From assembly GCA_001600175.1 (NCBI GenBank), contig BCJC01000006.1:263968-327967 (forward strand): 64,000 bases of DNA, read 5' to 3'. A program made the position numbers and the translations under genes. The notes below the pieces were generated by a model. It worked only from the letters and a program-made list of their open reading frames with translations, made no database searches and was not told the DNA's origin. Shown here in pieces: positions 11,581-22,691 of this stretch (the first letter of the stretch is position 1; the number at the start of each line of letters is the position of its first letter). This DNA is from Erythrobasidium yunnanense. Its lineage: Eukaryota > Basidiomycota > Cystobasidiomycetes > Erythrobasidiales > Erythrobasidiaceae.

Positions 11581-13211
11581 CTATAGCAAAAACTCTTCTA
11601 TCTCGCTCCGCAGGTCGTTTCGATGACCATTCCGCTGATTGTTCAAGATCTGGCTAGTATGCGCCGGAAGCAGAAGCTGCATATCATCCGTCTTCGCCTT
11701 CCCTTGCGACCAGAAAGGGACCAGACATCCATAGCACAGTGACTCTGCTAAGCGGTTCTGTCCCGGCTGAGTCGAAGTCTGCGGCACTTCGACACCATTG
11801 GCATGGCCGTTCGGCGCGTCAGTACCTTCAAAGGAAGATAACGATGCTGCCTCACGCCATGCTTTGGCAGAGGGATCAGAAGGTCTGCACACACACACAC
11901 TTGGTCAGCCAAGTCTCAGATGTCTTGCTACTTTAACCTACAATCCGCATAATGGACATGTCCGGCTGTCTTCTTTTGCGGTCCGTCCACGCATGCCTAG
12001 CTTTCCTGCCGTCCGGCTGATGGTAGACACCGTTGACGGGAACCCGCTCTCCAGGTTCTGAATGAAAGCTGATTGTCACAAAGCAGTCGTCAACACTCTG
12101 ACACCCTTCAGCTGGTGAGTAAGACTTACTCTGGACAAGACCATCGATGCCTTCTCGTCTGGGCGGGGAATTGCGTATTGGCCAAGCTTTGACGTGCTCT
12201 GCGAAAAAGCGCACTTCCTCGCCGCTCACGCTTGCTAGCGGCCGGTATATCCGTACATCTAGTGGATATCGTACTTAGCGCGTGTTCCCAGTCAGATCGT
12301 TAGACTCACCCGAGTTTGGAACAGGAACATCAGCAGCCGCAACTAGCTCTCCGATATTCCAGCCTTGCCCCATTGAGATTGCAGATAGCATTCTTGCAGC
12401 CAATAGGGTAGAGTCGTCTGCGAATATCACTGCTTTGTGACCTTTGGAGATTGCGTGAGAGGTTATAAGCGCATTCCGGATAGTAGAGTCTATCGTCTCT
12501 CTGGACGTAGGTGTGAAGCCAGGATAGTCGGCTAGGTTCGTTCGACTTTCAGAAGCACCACTGCTCGTTGTAAGGGCTGTGGGCATGTATGAGCAGACAT
12601 CTTATGTAGAAAAGCGTGATATCTCACTTGGGTCGGACGCATTAATTGATAAGTCTGAACCTGCATACGCAGTTTCCGCATCGATACACGTCAAGGTATT
12701 TCCATATGACTCCACAAATGTAGACAGCTCTTCTGGAGCGCCTGCTTCTGTATTCTTGTCTCGAATAAATAGAAGTTCCAAAGAAGCGAATGGCCGTTGT
12801 TTCTTGGAACGAGAGTCTTCTATCCTGAAGTATCGCTCGCATAGGATATCCAGAGCGACTCTGCAGCTCAAAATAAGTCTTACTGTCTGGAACTAGTGAC
12901 TTCTTTGACACACCTCGAGGCCAAGCTTCCGTCCATTGCCAGCAACAAAGACCCGGGAGTCGCATCTTCTTTATAATTCTTAGGCTTGCAGTAATCTCTT
13001 GCAAGGAACATTATATCGCTGAAGCGCTTTTGCACGGAAGTTGTGAAACAGTCTCTGAAAGCCGAATCTCAGCCAAGAATTCGTGTGTTGCAGCCGCAGA
13101 TGAGTATATCTACAGGCAATAAGCTACATTTACGCGCGAGTAGACAGCCTTCTGTACGCGACATTTTATGCAGGTCTTGTCCGAGGATGTCGATTGCCGG
13201 ACTGTGATCAT
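11581..13211 (-). CDS. NCS2: Cytoplasmic tRNA 2-thiolation protein 2 (Ctu2/Ncs2)
   Basis: A partner of Ctu1/Ncs6 in 2-thiolation of the wobble uridine of Lys, Glu and Gln tRNAs. The start at 13211 gives MITVRQSTSSDKTCIKC, followed by the DCFTTSVQKRFSDIMF exon. The central ATPase-like fold shows AISKGHKAVIFADDSTLLAARMLSAISMGQGW, and later VSGEEVRFFAEHVKAW. The exon at about 12060 reads NLESGFPSTVSTISRTAGKL, a Ctu2 hallmark, followed by the zinc site TCPLCGL and the late pair LCYGCLVPF. The stop is at 11581. The gene has many short introns. It is convergent with the IMP1-like gene, about 200 bases away. The active-site Cys pairs of Ctu1 are absent, as expected for Ctu2. Confidence 0.82.
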
Positions 13212-13583
13212 GTAAAATTCTGTTGGCCGGTTCTTCCTGAGTTGTTCACAGGCTATTGCGTACCAGGCATCTCGTCGCCTTCATCTTCCGGACGGCCGCA
13301 CGACATTGGATGGGTAACTGATCGATGCGTGCAAGGTCAAAGTGGTTGGCCACGCGTGTCGAAAGTAGTAGGCAGCAGCTATGTGAAGATTCAGCAGGAA
13401 TAGAGAATAAATAGATAACGACATCTGAACGGTAGTACTAGCAACAATCACGAAAACGGAAGGAATAGAGAAAGAGTATGAAACGAAAGGTATAAATTGC
13501 TTAGTTTTACGGAAGTCGCTCTGTAGGTGGTCTGTACGAGACAAAAGATGAGCATTGTGTGCTGATCAAGTATACAGTGCGCC
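13212..13583. other. Intergenic, no gene seen
   Basis: The stretch lies between the Ctu2 start (minus strand) and the polymerase X stop (minus strand), so it should hold the Ctu2 promoter. I see no supported coding exon or RNA gene. Confidence 0.4.
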
Positions 13584-16540
13584 TTACCGCCATTTCGTGC
13601 CCAGTATATCGAAGATCTCCTGTTCGGTGCGAGCTACATGACAGACATGAGCAGCGGCTTATACAATACAGCGGGCCAGCTTACAGGCCACTCTCTGACC
13701 TGCGGTCTTCTTCTCGCCGGTCTTCTTATCCCGGAAAACGTCTTTGAACAGGCCTCTTTGGTTGAGCGAATAGCCGAGATGTCTTGCCTTAAGTCGCAGA
13801 GAACGATTGAAAATATCATTCCCGGTGAAGTAGATAAGAGCGGCACCAAGCTCATCGAAAGGTACGCCTGATTCATATGGTTAGCGCAGACCAATTGCGT
13901 TGCTGATCACAACCTTACCTAGCACGTCGATTCTGCGCATCTTTCCGTTAGATCCACACAATAGGCCCATCCACTTCGCATCGAGAGACTGCCAGTCATC
14001 CGGATTCGAAAGCGTATGTCGTATAAGACCTTGTGCGAAAAGGGTTTCCACCAATCTTTGAACCATGCCTGAGTGGTCTTTGCCGTCGTTCGTATCGCGA
14101 GTCACGATAATATCGATATCGCCGCAGTCGGGCTGCCCTGCTTCATGTATTAGCATGTAGACAATCGCCATAAAGGGAAGAGTCACCTCTGCGATAGGAG
14201 CCCATGCAATCAACGATGAGGTACTGGTCGAGATGGAAAGCTGAAGAAAAGTTCTGACATCAGCTCACGAACACGAGGACCAACTAAGCGAGATTTACCA
14301 GCATCCTTGATAATCTTGAAATGCTGCGTGACTTCGGCTCTCGGCATTCTCTCGTTAAGATCCGAGAAATGTTGTAGACCAAGGCGCTGGCCGTCTGTAA
14401 GGGTGATTCCAAACTTCTCGTGGTTGATGACATCGTCCAGTGTGCGCATGCCAGCGTGGTACCATTCGCTTGCTTTGGTCGGACCGACGCCTGTTATAAC
14501 AAAGTGCATGATTAGAAACGTTTCCTCTGAGGGTGCGGTGCTGCTTACCATATATCTTAGTGAAGACGTCCTGAACTTTGTCCATGGCTGTCTTGTTCTC
14601 AAGCTGTGTCGATCGACCCGTCTGTACGATTTCCAATAGCTTTCTGGCGGTCTTATCGCCTATTCCATGAAGCTTGATAGCATCTTCGTATGTATCGATT
14701 TTTCTGCCAACATTCCGCAAAGCACCAGCAGCTGTCATGTAGCCTTTGACGCGCCACCATGCGTTGGGCAGCTTGCTTCTTTCGTAGTAGATGGCAAGCT
14801 GGTCGAAGATAGATGCAATAGCCTCGTTCGGCCCCTCTTTGCCAGCTCCAGATACGTTAGCTGCATCACAGCGGTACTTCTCGCCAGCCGCAAACTTCCT
14901 CTGCGAAACGCAAACGAAGTTCATCAGCTGCGACACTTTTGTTGGTGGAGAAACTACATACACTTCTTGCTTCTTTAGAGATATCCCACTTCTCCTTTTC
15001 TTTTGCAGCTTTGTAGGCTTCTTCTTGATCCGAAGGGCACTCGTCTGAATCGCCAGGATCTGGTCGAATAGAAGGCAGAGCGAAAGAAAGGCTTCTTTCG
15101 GCGATAGTACTTGCTCCCTCATACTTAACAACCTTGCATCAGCCGAAGCAACCTGTAAGCAACTAGATCCCGCTTACCTGTGACTTTGTATCATCCTCGT
15201 CATCATCGATGAACTGGTCAAAGTCCTGGCGAGCCATATCTATCTCCAAAGCCATATCTTCGAACGATAGAGGAGACTCATTCGCGAAATTCGGGAAATG
15301 TACAGGTAAAAGTTGCGAGTCTGGGGAAGCGTCCCTTTCTTCTTGTTTCTTGCGCTCCGAGCTGCATGATACATGTCGACTTCGTTAGCGTTCAATCACT
15401 CTGTCAGCAGAGAGACAGTACTTACGTAGATATTTGAGACTCTTCAGGCATATGGAAGGGTTCTAGAGCTGGATCTACCGAGACCTCTGGCGCCGTCCCT
15501 TTTCGGATAAGTCGATCTTTTCTCTGCTTCTTATCTCCCGCACATTCAACGAGATACATGATCTCCGATATCTTCCTTGCATTGTTGTTGGATTTGTTTG
15601 CAATCGTACAGCATTCTTGTAGCCAGCTTAGACGGATGACCCAGACTTGGCGATGCTTTCCTAGAGCAGTGGTGCCGTCTGCTACTTCGCTGCCCACCAG
15701 ATCCGCGTCTTTGCTAAGTCCGAGCTTCTTCAGAACATCCTTGAACCTGAGTACTTCGGAACAGACGATGACGTGTGTAGTGTGAGAGGTAGGCTTCGGA
15801 TCCGGTGGTGTAGGCATAGGCACGAAGTCTTCATGCAAAATTCCTCCCAAACGAGTGAGATTGTCGATATTGATAGCCAGAGCCTTGGTCAGGCTCTTTT
15901 CGCTAGTGACGAAGACGGCCCGTACACCCGCCAGTGGAGCATCTTTATGATACTTCAGAGGATGGACCTCGTGAGATGGTCCTGACAGATACGCAGCATA
16001 CGAAGCTACGGACGGCCATCTCTTGCCGAAATCTTTGTCCTTGAAGCTCGAAGGTGCTTTGACCAATTTTGGACGCTTGCCCCTCTTGAATGTATCGACG
16101 GAGGTAGAAGCGATCGAGGTGCTAGTAATGTCTGCTGCTTTGACGCTTAGGGTAGTGCTGGTATCCGCAGCCTTTCGAGCCCGCTTTCTGGACGGACCAG
16201 GCTCAGCTGTAGAAGTGGAAGCTTCCGGTTGTCGGCTCTGTCTTTTGGTGGTAGAAGTAGAGGGTTTGGGCTTGGGGACAGGCTGTTTATTCTCCAAAGA
16301 GCGTAATGCCTCTGAGCCTCCTGTAAATAATCATTAGGTAGCTGTTTCGCCGATAGACTACGACAAGGCCTTACTGCTCTTCAGTAGGGATATAGTCCGC
16401 ACATTGTCCATGCTGGCTTCCACATCCGAACTTGGTTCATCAGATTCACGTGTGTCGCGTCCGTCGATTATAGCTTTTATGCCTCGCCAGTCCGGCTGGC
16501 AGTGAGATGTTCGGGCAGCATGATAGGATGATGGATTCAT
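13584..16540 (-). CDS. Family X DNA polymerase with BRCT domain (Pol lambda/Pol4-like)
   Basis: A gap-filling repair polymerase for base excision and end joining. From the start at 16540 there is a disordered N-terminus, then Ser/Thr/Lys-rich sequence, then a BRCT domain (VRAVFVTSEKSLTKAL, GGILHEDFV, THVIVCSEV, WVIRLSWLQECC). An 8-kDa-like domain carries the HhH motifs LHGIGDKTARKLLEI and YGVGPTKASEWY. The palm shows GSYRRGQPDCGDIDIIVT with two catalytic Asp and RRIDVL with the third. The end has YFTGNDIFNRSLRLKARHLG and EIFDILGTKWR. BRCT plus the 8-kDa domain plus the palm fits Pol lambda or fungal Pol4. It has about eight short introns; the GSYRRG/QPD junction is one of them. Confidence 0.9.
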
Positions 16541-16799
16541 GATGAAGGCATATCTAGCGGAGAAGCAGCTTCAGGAGCCAGGGAACCACAGTACGATATC
16601 GATTTCGGCCTTTCTTTCGCGGTACAGCAGGGCGTGTAGTAACTGTTGGATCTCAGTATGAAAGCGTAAAGAGCATCAGCCAGTCTTATTCTCATCAGTC
16701 AAATCAGCGTGACGATAACCGCCACTGTTTCAGCCGAGATTCGAGCAAGATTTTACGACGGTCTGCTTCTGACAATCAAAAGTACCAAATCGTTGAACG

Positions 16800-17757
16800 A
16801 TGGGAAACACAGCTTCAAGTCCACAGCAAAGCTCAAGCAGCGCTGCCGTGCCGCCTGCTGGATGTCCGATGCACAAGCAGGAAGAAGCAGCAAGCTCAAA
16901 CGGCGAATCTAGCGTGCTTAGCCAGCTAAATCCTCTGAATAACATTCCTGCCCTTGCACAATCTCCTACCTCTGCTGCCCAGAAGACCCTGCTGTCGCTT
17001 GAGCGAACTACTTCTTCCATCCCGAGAGTCAGATCAGACTCCAATGCCTCAGCATCTGGGTCTGCGTGTCCTGTTGCGCATGGAGATAAAGGCAAAGGCA
17101 AAGCAGTAGTCGAAGAAGACGGGGAGAACTGGGTCTATCCGTCACCACAGCAATTCTACAATGCTTTGGCACGCAAAGGCAAGGAAGCGCCAGAGGAGAG
17201 TATAGACGCTATGGTTAGTATACATAATTGGCTCAACGAGAAAGCTTGGGATGAGGTCAAAAGATGGGAGGACAGGAGAGAACCGAATGTCAAGATCGAG
17301 CTGGCGAAGTTCGAAGGAAAGCCAGACATACTCAGTCCGAAAGCAAGATTCCATCTGTTCCTCGGTAGCCTCTTCCCTAATACATACAAGTGAGATGCCT
17401 CACCATGTCCCCTGAGCGAACCTCAGCTTATCCTGGTTCACAGCTCTGAACCTCCCTTCGATCGACATGATTGGCATATTCGTCGGCACGCAGATGGCAC
17501 CTCTCAGCGATACGTAATAGATTACTACTCGTGCCCGGATGACGAGCATGGGTAAGCCATGCTGTTCACTCGTCATAGCTTTTTCTGACCAGCTTTCACT
17601 TTCCAGAGAGCCCGTCTTCTCGCTTGATGTTAGACCGGCTGTAGACTCGCCTGGTGCAGTGTACGAGAGGATGACAGAGTGGGCTAGAGTGAAGAAGGAA
17701 ACTTGGTTGCAGTCAGAACAGCAAGCGCCGCAAGCTGGTCGCAGGGCAGAGGCTTAA
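16800..17757 (+). CDS. Holocytochrome c synthase (cytochrome c heme lyase)
   Basis: It attaches heme to apocytochrome c in the mitochondrial intermembrane space. The N-terminus [10 protein letters not shown] leads to two Cys-Pro heme-regulatory motifs, GCPMHK and ACPVAH. The body shows [62 protein letters not shown] and [22 protein letters not shown]. These are family hallmarks, including the heme-binding His in the HDW region. Two short introns fall near 17392 and 17551. Length is normal. The gene is head-to-head with the polymerase X gene (260 bases). Whether it serves cytochrome c, c1 or both cannot be told here. Confidence 0.93.
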
Positions 17758-17949
17758 TCTTCTAAAGTTGATATCAGTCGTTGTACCAATACTCTCATCA
17801 TTACATAGCATAGAAGTCACCCCTATTCAGAACCATACATCTATGGCCAGGCTTCTTTGGCTTTCCCTTAGCATTACTCTTTGTCCAGTTGTTTAAACCT
17901 CGCTACGCTGTTCGCACGACTTCGCAGTCTTCTACCTCGCGCAAGAGCT

Positions 17950-19449
17950 ATGCCTCGCTCTGCCAAACTGTTTCCAAATGCTCAAGCAGCTACCGGACCT
18001 ACCTTGCTGGATGTAGCCGAGCTTATCAAGGAGGACAAAGGTGCTTCTGCGCAGAACACACCAAGCCGAGAGACTTAAACTTATACAATGATGTCAATCT
18101 ACCCTCTTTACAGTCAAGAATATCATAGTTCTGGTCGGAGCCGGCATCTCAACATGTGCGCCAGCCAGTCGTTCGCACCGTGTTCGAATGAATGGCTGAC
18201 TCTATTGTGTTCTCAGCTGCTGGTATACCCGACTTTCGATCGCCTGAGACAGGTCTGTATGCAAACCTCGAGCAGTATAACCTGCCTTACCCAGAAGCCA
18301 TTTTCGATCTAGCGTATGTCTCCTACGGCTACACAATTTGAATGATCTAATAGATCGATACAGATACTTCTACGAGCGCCCTGAAGCCTTCTTCACGCTT
18401 GCGAAAGAGATCTACCCAGGCAACTACTCTCCAACACTTACGCACTACTTCTTCGTTCTCTTGCACAAGAAAGGTCTACTCAAACGGGTGTTCACGCAGA
18501 ATGTAGATACACTGGAGAGGCTGGCTGGATTGCCGAGCGAGATGCTCGTGGAAGCACATGGCTCATTCGCGTCGGCACACTGTTTGAGCTGTAAGGACTC
18601 GTTCAAGGCGGAAGAGCTGCGGCCGAGAATAGCGAAAGGGGAAGTGCTGAGGTGCGAGAAGGACTCATGCAAAGGGAAAGCTAGGGCACTCATCAAGAGT
18701 GACATCGTCTGTAAGCATTGCTTAATACGTATGCTCGGCCTGAACTGATTGTTTTGATTGTAGTCTTCGGCGAGAATTTACCGGCGCTATTCTTCAAGCG
18801 GCTAGGCGATTTTGCACACTGCGATCTGCTCATCACCATCGGCACCTCCTTGAAAGTCCAGCCTTTCGCGTCCCTGATCGACAGAGTCGACGACGAATGT
18901 CCTCGCTTACTTATCAATCTCGAAAGCGTAGGCGAGATGGATGAATATGAAGATTCTGGATCTTCAGGCCTGTTCGGGCGGTATAGGGAAGAAGGCTTCG
19001 ATTTCAACGGGAGCACGAGAGGCGGGAAAGAATATGCGAGAGATGTGTGTTGGCTGGGTCAATCGGATAAGGGCGTGAGACAACTGGTGCAAGCGTTAAA
19101 TTGGGAGAAGGAACTGGATGAGCTGTACCATACAAGCAGGAAAGAGCTGGAGAAGCAGGATTTGAGCACAAGAGATACGCCAAGTTCTACACCGCAGAAG
19201 AAGAAGGCCGAAGCTGAGTCACCGAAGCTATCTGCTGCAAAGGATGAAGTTAAGAAGGTTTCGCAACAGATAGGCGAGGAGGTGAAGAAGCCTGCTGATA
19301 AGCAGCAAGTCGAGGCTGTGCAGAAGGAAGACGAGCAAGCTTTCGACAAGCTGGCGAAGGAGATTGACAAGCTTGGATTGTCCGAAAATACGAATGCTGC
19401 AGAGACCGCTACACCGACGAAAGGGGATGATAAGAAAGCTTCGTTGTGA
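17950..19449 (+). CDS. Class I sirtuin, NAD-dependent deacetylase (Hst2/SIRT2-like)
   Basis: It removes acetyl groups from histones and other proteins using NAD. Exons join to give LLDVAELIKEDK, then VKNIIVLVGAGISTSAGIP with the NAD site, DFRSPETGLYANLEQYNLP and YFYERPEAFFTLAKEI. The catalytic motifs are FTQNVDTLERLAG and VEAHGSF. The zinc module has HCLSC followed by RCEKDSC, and then DIVFFGENLP and LLITIGTSLKVQPFASLID. The C-terminal 120 residues are charged and probably disordered (KKKAEAESPKLSAAKDEVKK). The start at 17950 was chosen because it keeps the first exon in frame; an upstream exon is possible. Lack of a presequence and the tail fit Hst2-like cytoplasmic and nuclear sirtuins. Confidence 0.9.
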
Positions 19450-19502
19450 TCTTGCACGTAGTGTACGCTCATGCTAATGCTGCTGGTTTGGAATCGCATA
19501 GT

Positions 19503-20400
19503 CTAGATCTGATTGTAAACGAGCCGCATCCGTGGTAGGGTTCCTGCGAAAATAGAAAGCATACTGCAGCATACTCAATGTATCTATGTTAAGTTTTGAC
19601 GACTTACTATACGTCTGCTTATAGTGACCCTGACGTAAAGTACGCGATAACGACCTTGGAGGACTCGAAGGAGGAGGAGGGGACGATAACTTTGTAGAAG
19701 ATCGGAGTCATCAACTTCTTGGGCCTCAATTCGTGAAGACTTGAACTTACAGGTGGCTGTACTGCTTGCACGTGCAACAAGGACCCGAAGTTCTCTGGTC
19801 TAATTCCTGTCCATTCACCAATCTCGTCGAGTCTGTATGCACTCTGGACTTGTACCGACACCGAGCTACGCCAGTGATCGCGTGCTTCTTCCATCTTTGC
19901 TTGGGCCTGCGCTTCCAGCGCGACATTTCGGGCAAGATACATCGCCTTGTCGGATGCTCGCCTCTCTGTAATCGCTTATAGTGATCAACTGTCGGGCTTC
20001 CATCATGCCTTTGCGATGCTTACCCTTTCTGTGCGGGCCGCAATGCGCTGAAAAGTTCTTTGGCTACCCTGTCCCTTGAATTTGTGACTGGTACAGATAT
20101 TGTTTGCTGAAGTGCGGGTCAGGTGGCCCTGCAAACTGGAAAAGGAGGTCTGCTATAGTCTGACCGCTGCCCTGGAAGAACTCTGGTAAAGTCAAGTGCT
20201 TCCTGTGGAAGGCTTTTCTTGACCGCTTGAACAAGATGCTGACCAGCTATTATCGACTACCGCACATTGCCGGTTAGGAGGATCGGCTGACCCATAGAAT
20301 GCAACCAAAGCTGAGAATTGCTGGGCTGACCGACGAGAGTTCGCCTGCCACGAACCGCCCTCAATGTTTCTCGTCTGTCCTTCTCCTTCTGCAGAGATCA
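19503..20400 (-). CDS. Unrecognised single-pass membrane protein (start unresolved)
   Basis: I do not recognise the family. Exons joined by frame read GELSSVSPAILSFGC then ILWLVSILFKRSRK, a predicted membrane helix followed by basic residues. Next come HRKHLTLPEFFQGSGQ, TIADLLFQFAGPPDPHFSKQ, YLYQSQIQGTG, ASDKAMYLARNVALEAQAQ and MEEARDHWRSSVSVQVQSAY. The last exons read LSSPPPPSSPPRSLSRTLRQ, GHYKQTY and RTLPRMRLVYNQI with a stop at 19503. Splice joins in the 3' half are clean; the first exon and start codon are not found. It is convergent with the sirtuin gene, 54 bases apart. The mix of a basic flank and a charged soluble domain could suit an organelle membrane, but that is a guess. Confidence 0.5.
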
Positions 20401-20452
20401 GACAAGTGTGTGCCTTGTCAACAATATTGGCACAGATACAACACTAGCATGC

Positions 20453-21005
20453 TCACTTTTCGGTCGCTGGTCCCGCGTTAGGTGCAAGCGTTTTGAGAGC
20501 ATTCTGTCTGCTTGACACAGTCTGCCAAGCAGTGGATGGTACTTTTGAGGATGAGGCTTGACCATTAGCAGACTTGGTCACCGGCATAGATGTAGTAATG
20601 CGTTGTTGCAGGTCGTTCTTGAGGGTCTTTGCCGGGCGAGTAGTCGATCGGCCCAAAGCAACGTCCGACCGGGTGGTGACTGCCCTTTCATGCTTGCGAG
20701 GCGCTGGGACCTGACTGGTGTCCCTGCGATGTGCAAGGGGGAGATGCTGTACTTTCAGCGACTGCTGCCTCGCCCTCTCCGCCATCTCGTCCTCTCCGGC
20801 TTGGGTCGATTGCTTGGATGCGAACGAGACAGCGCGGGGACGGCCATCGACGGAAGCCTTGGGCGAAGCGTCAACGCCATCTTCGGCTGACTGAGCTCGT
20901 TGCTTGCCCTTTGCCGATCGCGTGAAGCGAGACTGCTGTATGGAAGAAGATGCAGCCAGATCCTTAGGTATGCCCCAGTCGAGATTGTTGAGAAGGAGGG
21001 TCTAT
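20453..21005 (-). CDS. Disordered basic protein segment downstream of the duplicated modules
   Basis: An open frame of about 180 codons reads LLNNLDWGIPKDLAASSSIQ, QSRFTRSAKGKQRAQ, a Ser/Arg/Lys-rich middle (PAPRKHERAVTTRSDVALGR) and the end NALKTLAPNAGPATEK. It is low complexity and looks disordered and nuclear. Just upstream in the same frame is ATG AGC GAC ATA GAA, then TAG, then ACC CTC CTT, so the natural-looking start is cut by a stop codon. It may therefore be a separate gene with an interrupted start, or the 3' part of the adjacent duplicated-module gene joined by splicing I could not resolve. Confidence 0.35.
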
Positions 21006-21015
21006 TCTATGTCGC

Positions 21016-21480
21016 TCATTGTGTGCTCGATATGGTGAAGGGGTAGTTCTGATGAGGACCTTTTTCCCGCAGTACCTTCCTGTTCTCAACCACTGCTGTA
21101 GCGGAAACGCGAACCGCTTCTTTCGCTAGGTAGGGTCTGTACGTGCTATAACAACAGTCCTGGGCTGCATCGAGCCTCGCGAACCACTTGTCGCATTCGA
21201 GGCAGGCGTAGCCGTCCACACCGAGTTTATTGACAACCCCCCTGAATACAGAGTCGATATCGACACTCTGACCCACTTGAGGGATGTTAACAGGGACTCC
21301 GTGTACGTCATTAAGCTTTGCCTGGACAACGAGTAGAGGAAAGGTGTCCTGCTGAGACTAGGGAGGGTGAATCAGCGTGTTGAATCTGTGCATTTGGCCC
21401 AATTTTGCGGCATTGCCGTAGTATCAGCTTGAACAGTCGCTTCGGTTACGTCTTGAGCGGAAGGAAGCGGTCCAGCAAAG
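21016..21480 (-). CDS. Duplicated CxxC/CC module, downstream copy
   Basis: Family not recognised. After an acceptor ending TTGTCCAG at about 21337, the exon reads AKLNDVHGVPVNIPQVGQS, VDIDSVFRGVVNKLGVDGY and ACLECDKWFARLDAAQDCCY, then TYRPYLAKEAVRVS. It aligns along about 55 residues with the upstream copy at 21482-21742. Shared features are GVP-x-x-(I/V)P, (V/Q)xQ(S/T)VD(I/L), KL-x(3)-GY-x-C-x2-C and a late Cys-Cys pair. The four Cys suggest a small zinc-binding fold. An upstream coding exon (PSAQDVTEATVQADTTA) may belong to it. It is unclear whether the two copies are separate genes or two domains of one protein. Confidence 0.42.
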
Positions 21481-21481
21481 G

Positions 21482-22191
21482 TTATCGCAATGTCACTCTG
21501 ACTGTACCCACATCAGCATTGGCTTTGCCGGCGAACCGTTCCAGACAGCCATGCAGGCAGGGCCACAAGAAGCAGCAGTCTTCTGCTCTTGCGAGCGTGA
21601 AATACTCCTTCCCGCAACTGGCGCAGTCGTATCCGCCTAGCTCTAGCTTAGAGACGGTGCTAATGAAGATTTGGGAGAGATCGACAGTCTGCTTTACTAG
21701 GGGACCTCGATAGGTACGCCTCGCAGTGTGTTGAGCTGGACCTGGACGACCAAGAAGATAAAGCAGTGCTTCTGACCCCGGGTAGATCATCAGCGAAGGC
21801 TCCGAGAAGCATATACAGACGAATGCATGCTCACCCTGTTCGAGATCAGGCATCCTTCGCTCATCAATGCCCGATGCAGGAACTGCTCGCGAGCTCCCTT
21901 GGTGATCGCGTCTCGCGTCACATCAGAGTCGGAGAAAAGGCTCTCGCTTAGAACGTATGTGGGCTATTGCAGATAGCGCTGACCTTTCCTGTCGTTGACT
22001 TGGGGCCGGACTCATATAGAGCAGATCACATGCCGGTCTTGTAGAAAAGGTGAGATAAGTATAGTGGGTACGCATAGCGAGGTCGAGTTGAACGTGGTCG
22101 AAGATGGGCTTCGATTCTGTAAGTGGTAAATCATAAGCTTGTATTAGTAGGTACCGACAGACGGGAAGGACATCAAGGAAGGTAGAATCAT
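21482..22191 (-). CDS. Duplicated CxxC/CC module gene, upstream copy, frame interrupted
   Basis: Family not recognised. The start at 22191 gives MILPSLMSFPSV, spliced to ESKPIFDHVQLDLAMRTHY and TYLTFSTRPACDLLYMSP, then to ESLFSDSDVTRDAITKGARE and QFLHRALMSEGCLISNR, and then to VQLNTLRGVPIEVP. There a TAG (21697-21699) ends the frame. The homologous continuation (LVKQTVDLSQIFISTVSKLE, GGYDCASCGKEYFTLARAED, CC) runs on in another frame, one base away from a perfect join when compared with the neighbour copy. So the protein either ends at about 110 residues, or the draft sequence lacks one base, or the gene is decaying. A clear TATA box lies about 230 bases upstream of the ATG. Confidence 0.45.
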
Positions 22192-22420
22192 CTTGAAGCT
22201 ATGAGGGTCCAAACAGCTCCCCGGAGAGGCACTTTCATACAGCTCAGGCCCGCTGGGTGCACCTGATTGCGGTAGTTGAGCGCTCTCGCAGTGTTGATAG
22301 TAGAGGTATGAAGGACCAGAGTGATAAGGCTCAGTAGTTATGTGGTGATTAAGGCTGTGACGAGAAGTAGGAATTAGGATGTGAGATGAAGGAAGGTGAG
22401 AAGCAGCAGCCCTCAGCCAC

Positions 22421-22430
22421 CCTTTTATAG
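22421..22430 (-). promoter_or_regulatory. TATA box of the duplicated-module gene
   Basis: On the minus strand the sequence is CTATAAAAGG, about 230 bases before the proposed ATG at 22191. The leader between them is free of other ATG-led long frames. Few other genes here show such a clear TATA element. Confidence 0.55.
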
Positions 22431-22436
22431 ACGACT

Positions 22437-22576
22437 TGGAAGATTCTCAACAATACGTCAGCGTCAGCTACTCTTCCACTTCCATGACAATGGAAGATTT
22501 GATCGGCACACTAGTCTTCCACTTCAATGTTAGTGGAGGACCTGACTGAGTCTAATCTTGCGTTTGACCTGGAAGA
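22437..22576. promoter_or_regulatory. Cluster of five TGGAAGA/TCTTCCA boxes
   Basis: Perfect copies of TGGAAGA or its complement lie at 22437-22443, 22472-22478, 22491-22497, 22515-22521 and 22570-22576, directly upstream of the TATA box. Two of them form an inverted pair around CCATGACAATGG. The spacing and alternating orientation suggest binding sites for a transcription factor. Confidence 0.5.
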
Positions 22577-22691
22577 CGGTTTCGTATGTCTTGCATGCTG
22601 AACCAGCTTGGGTAAGTGGCTGCTGCTGTATCGATATGTCATCAACAGAGAAAGTAGATAGCGCATGCTCAGCCTGCCAGCGAAATTGAAG

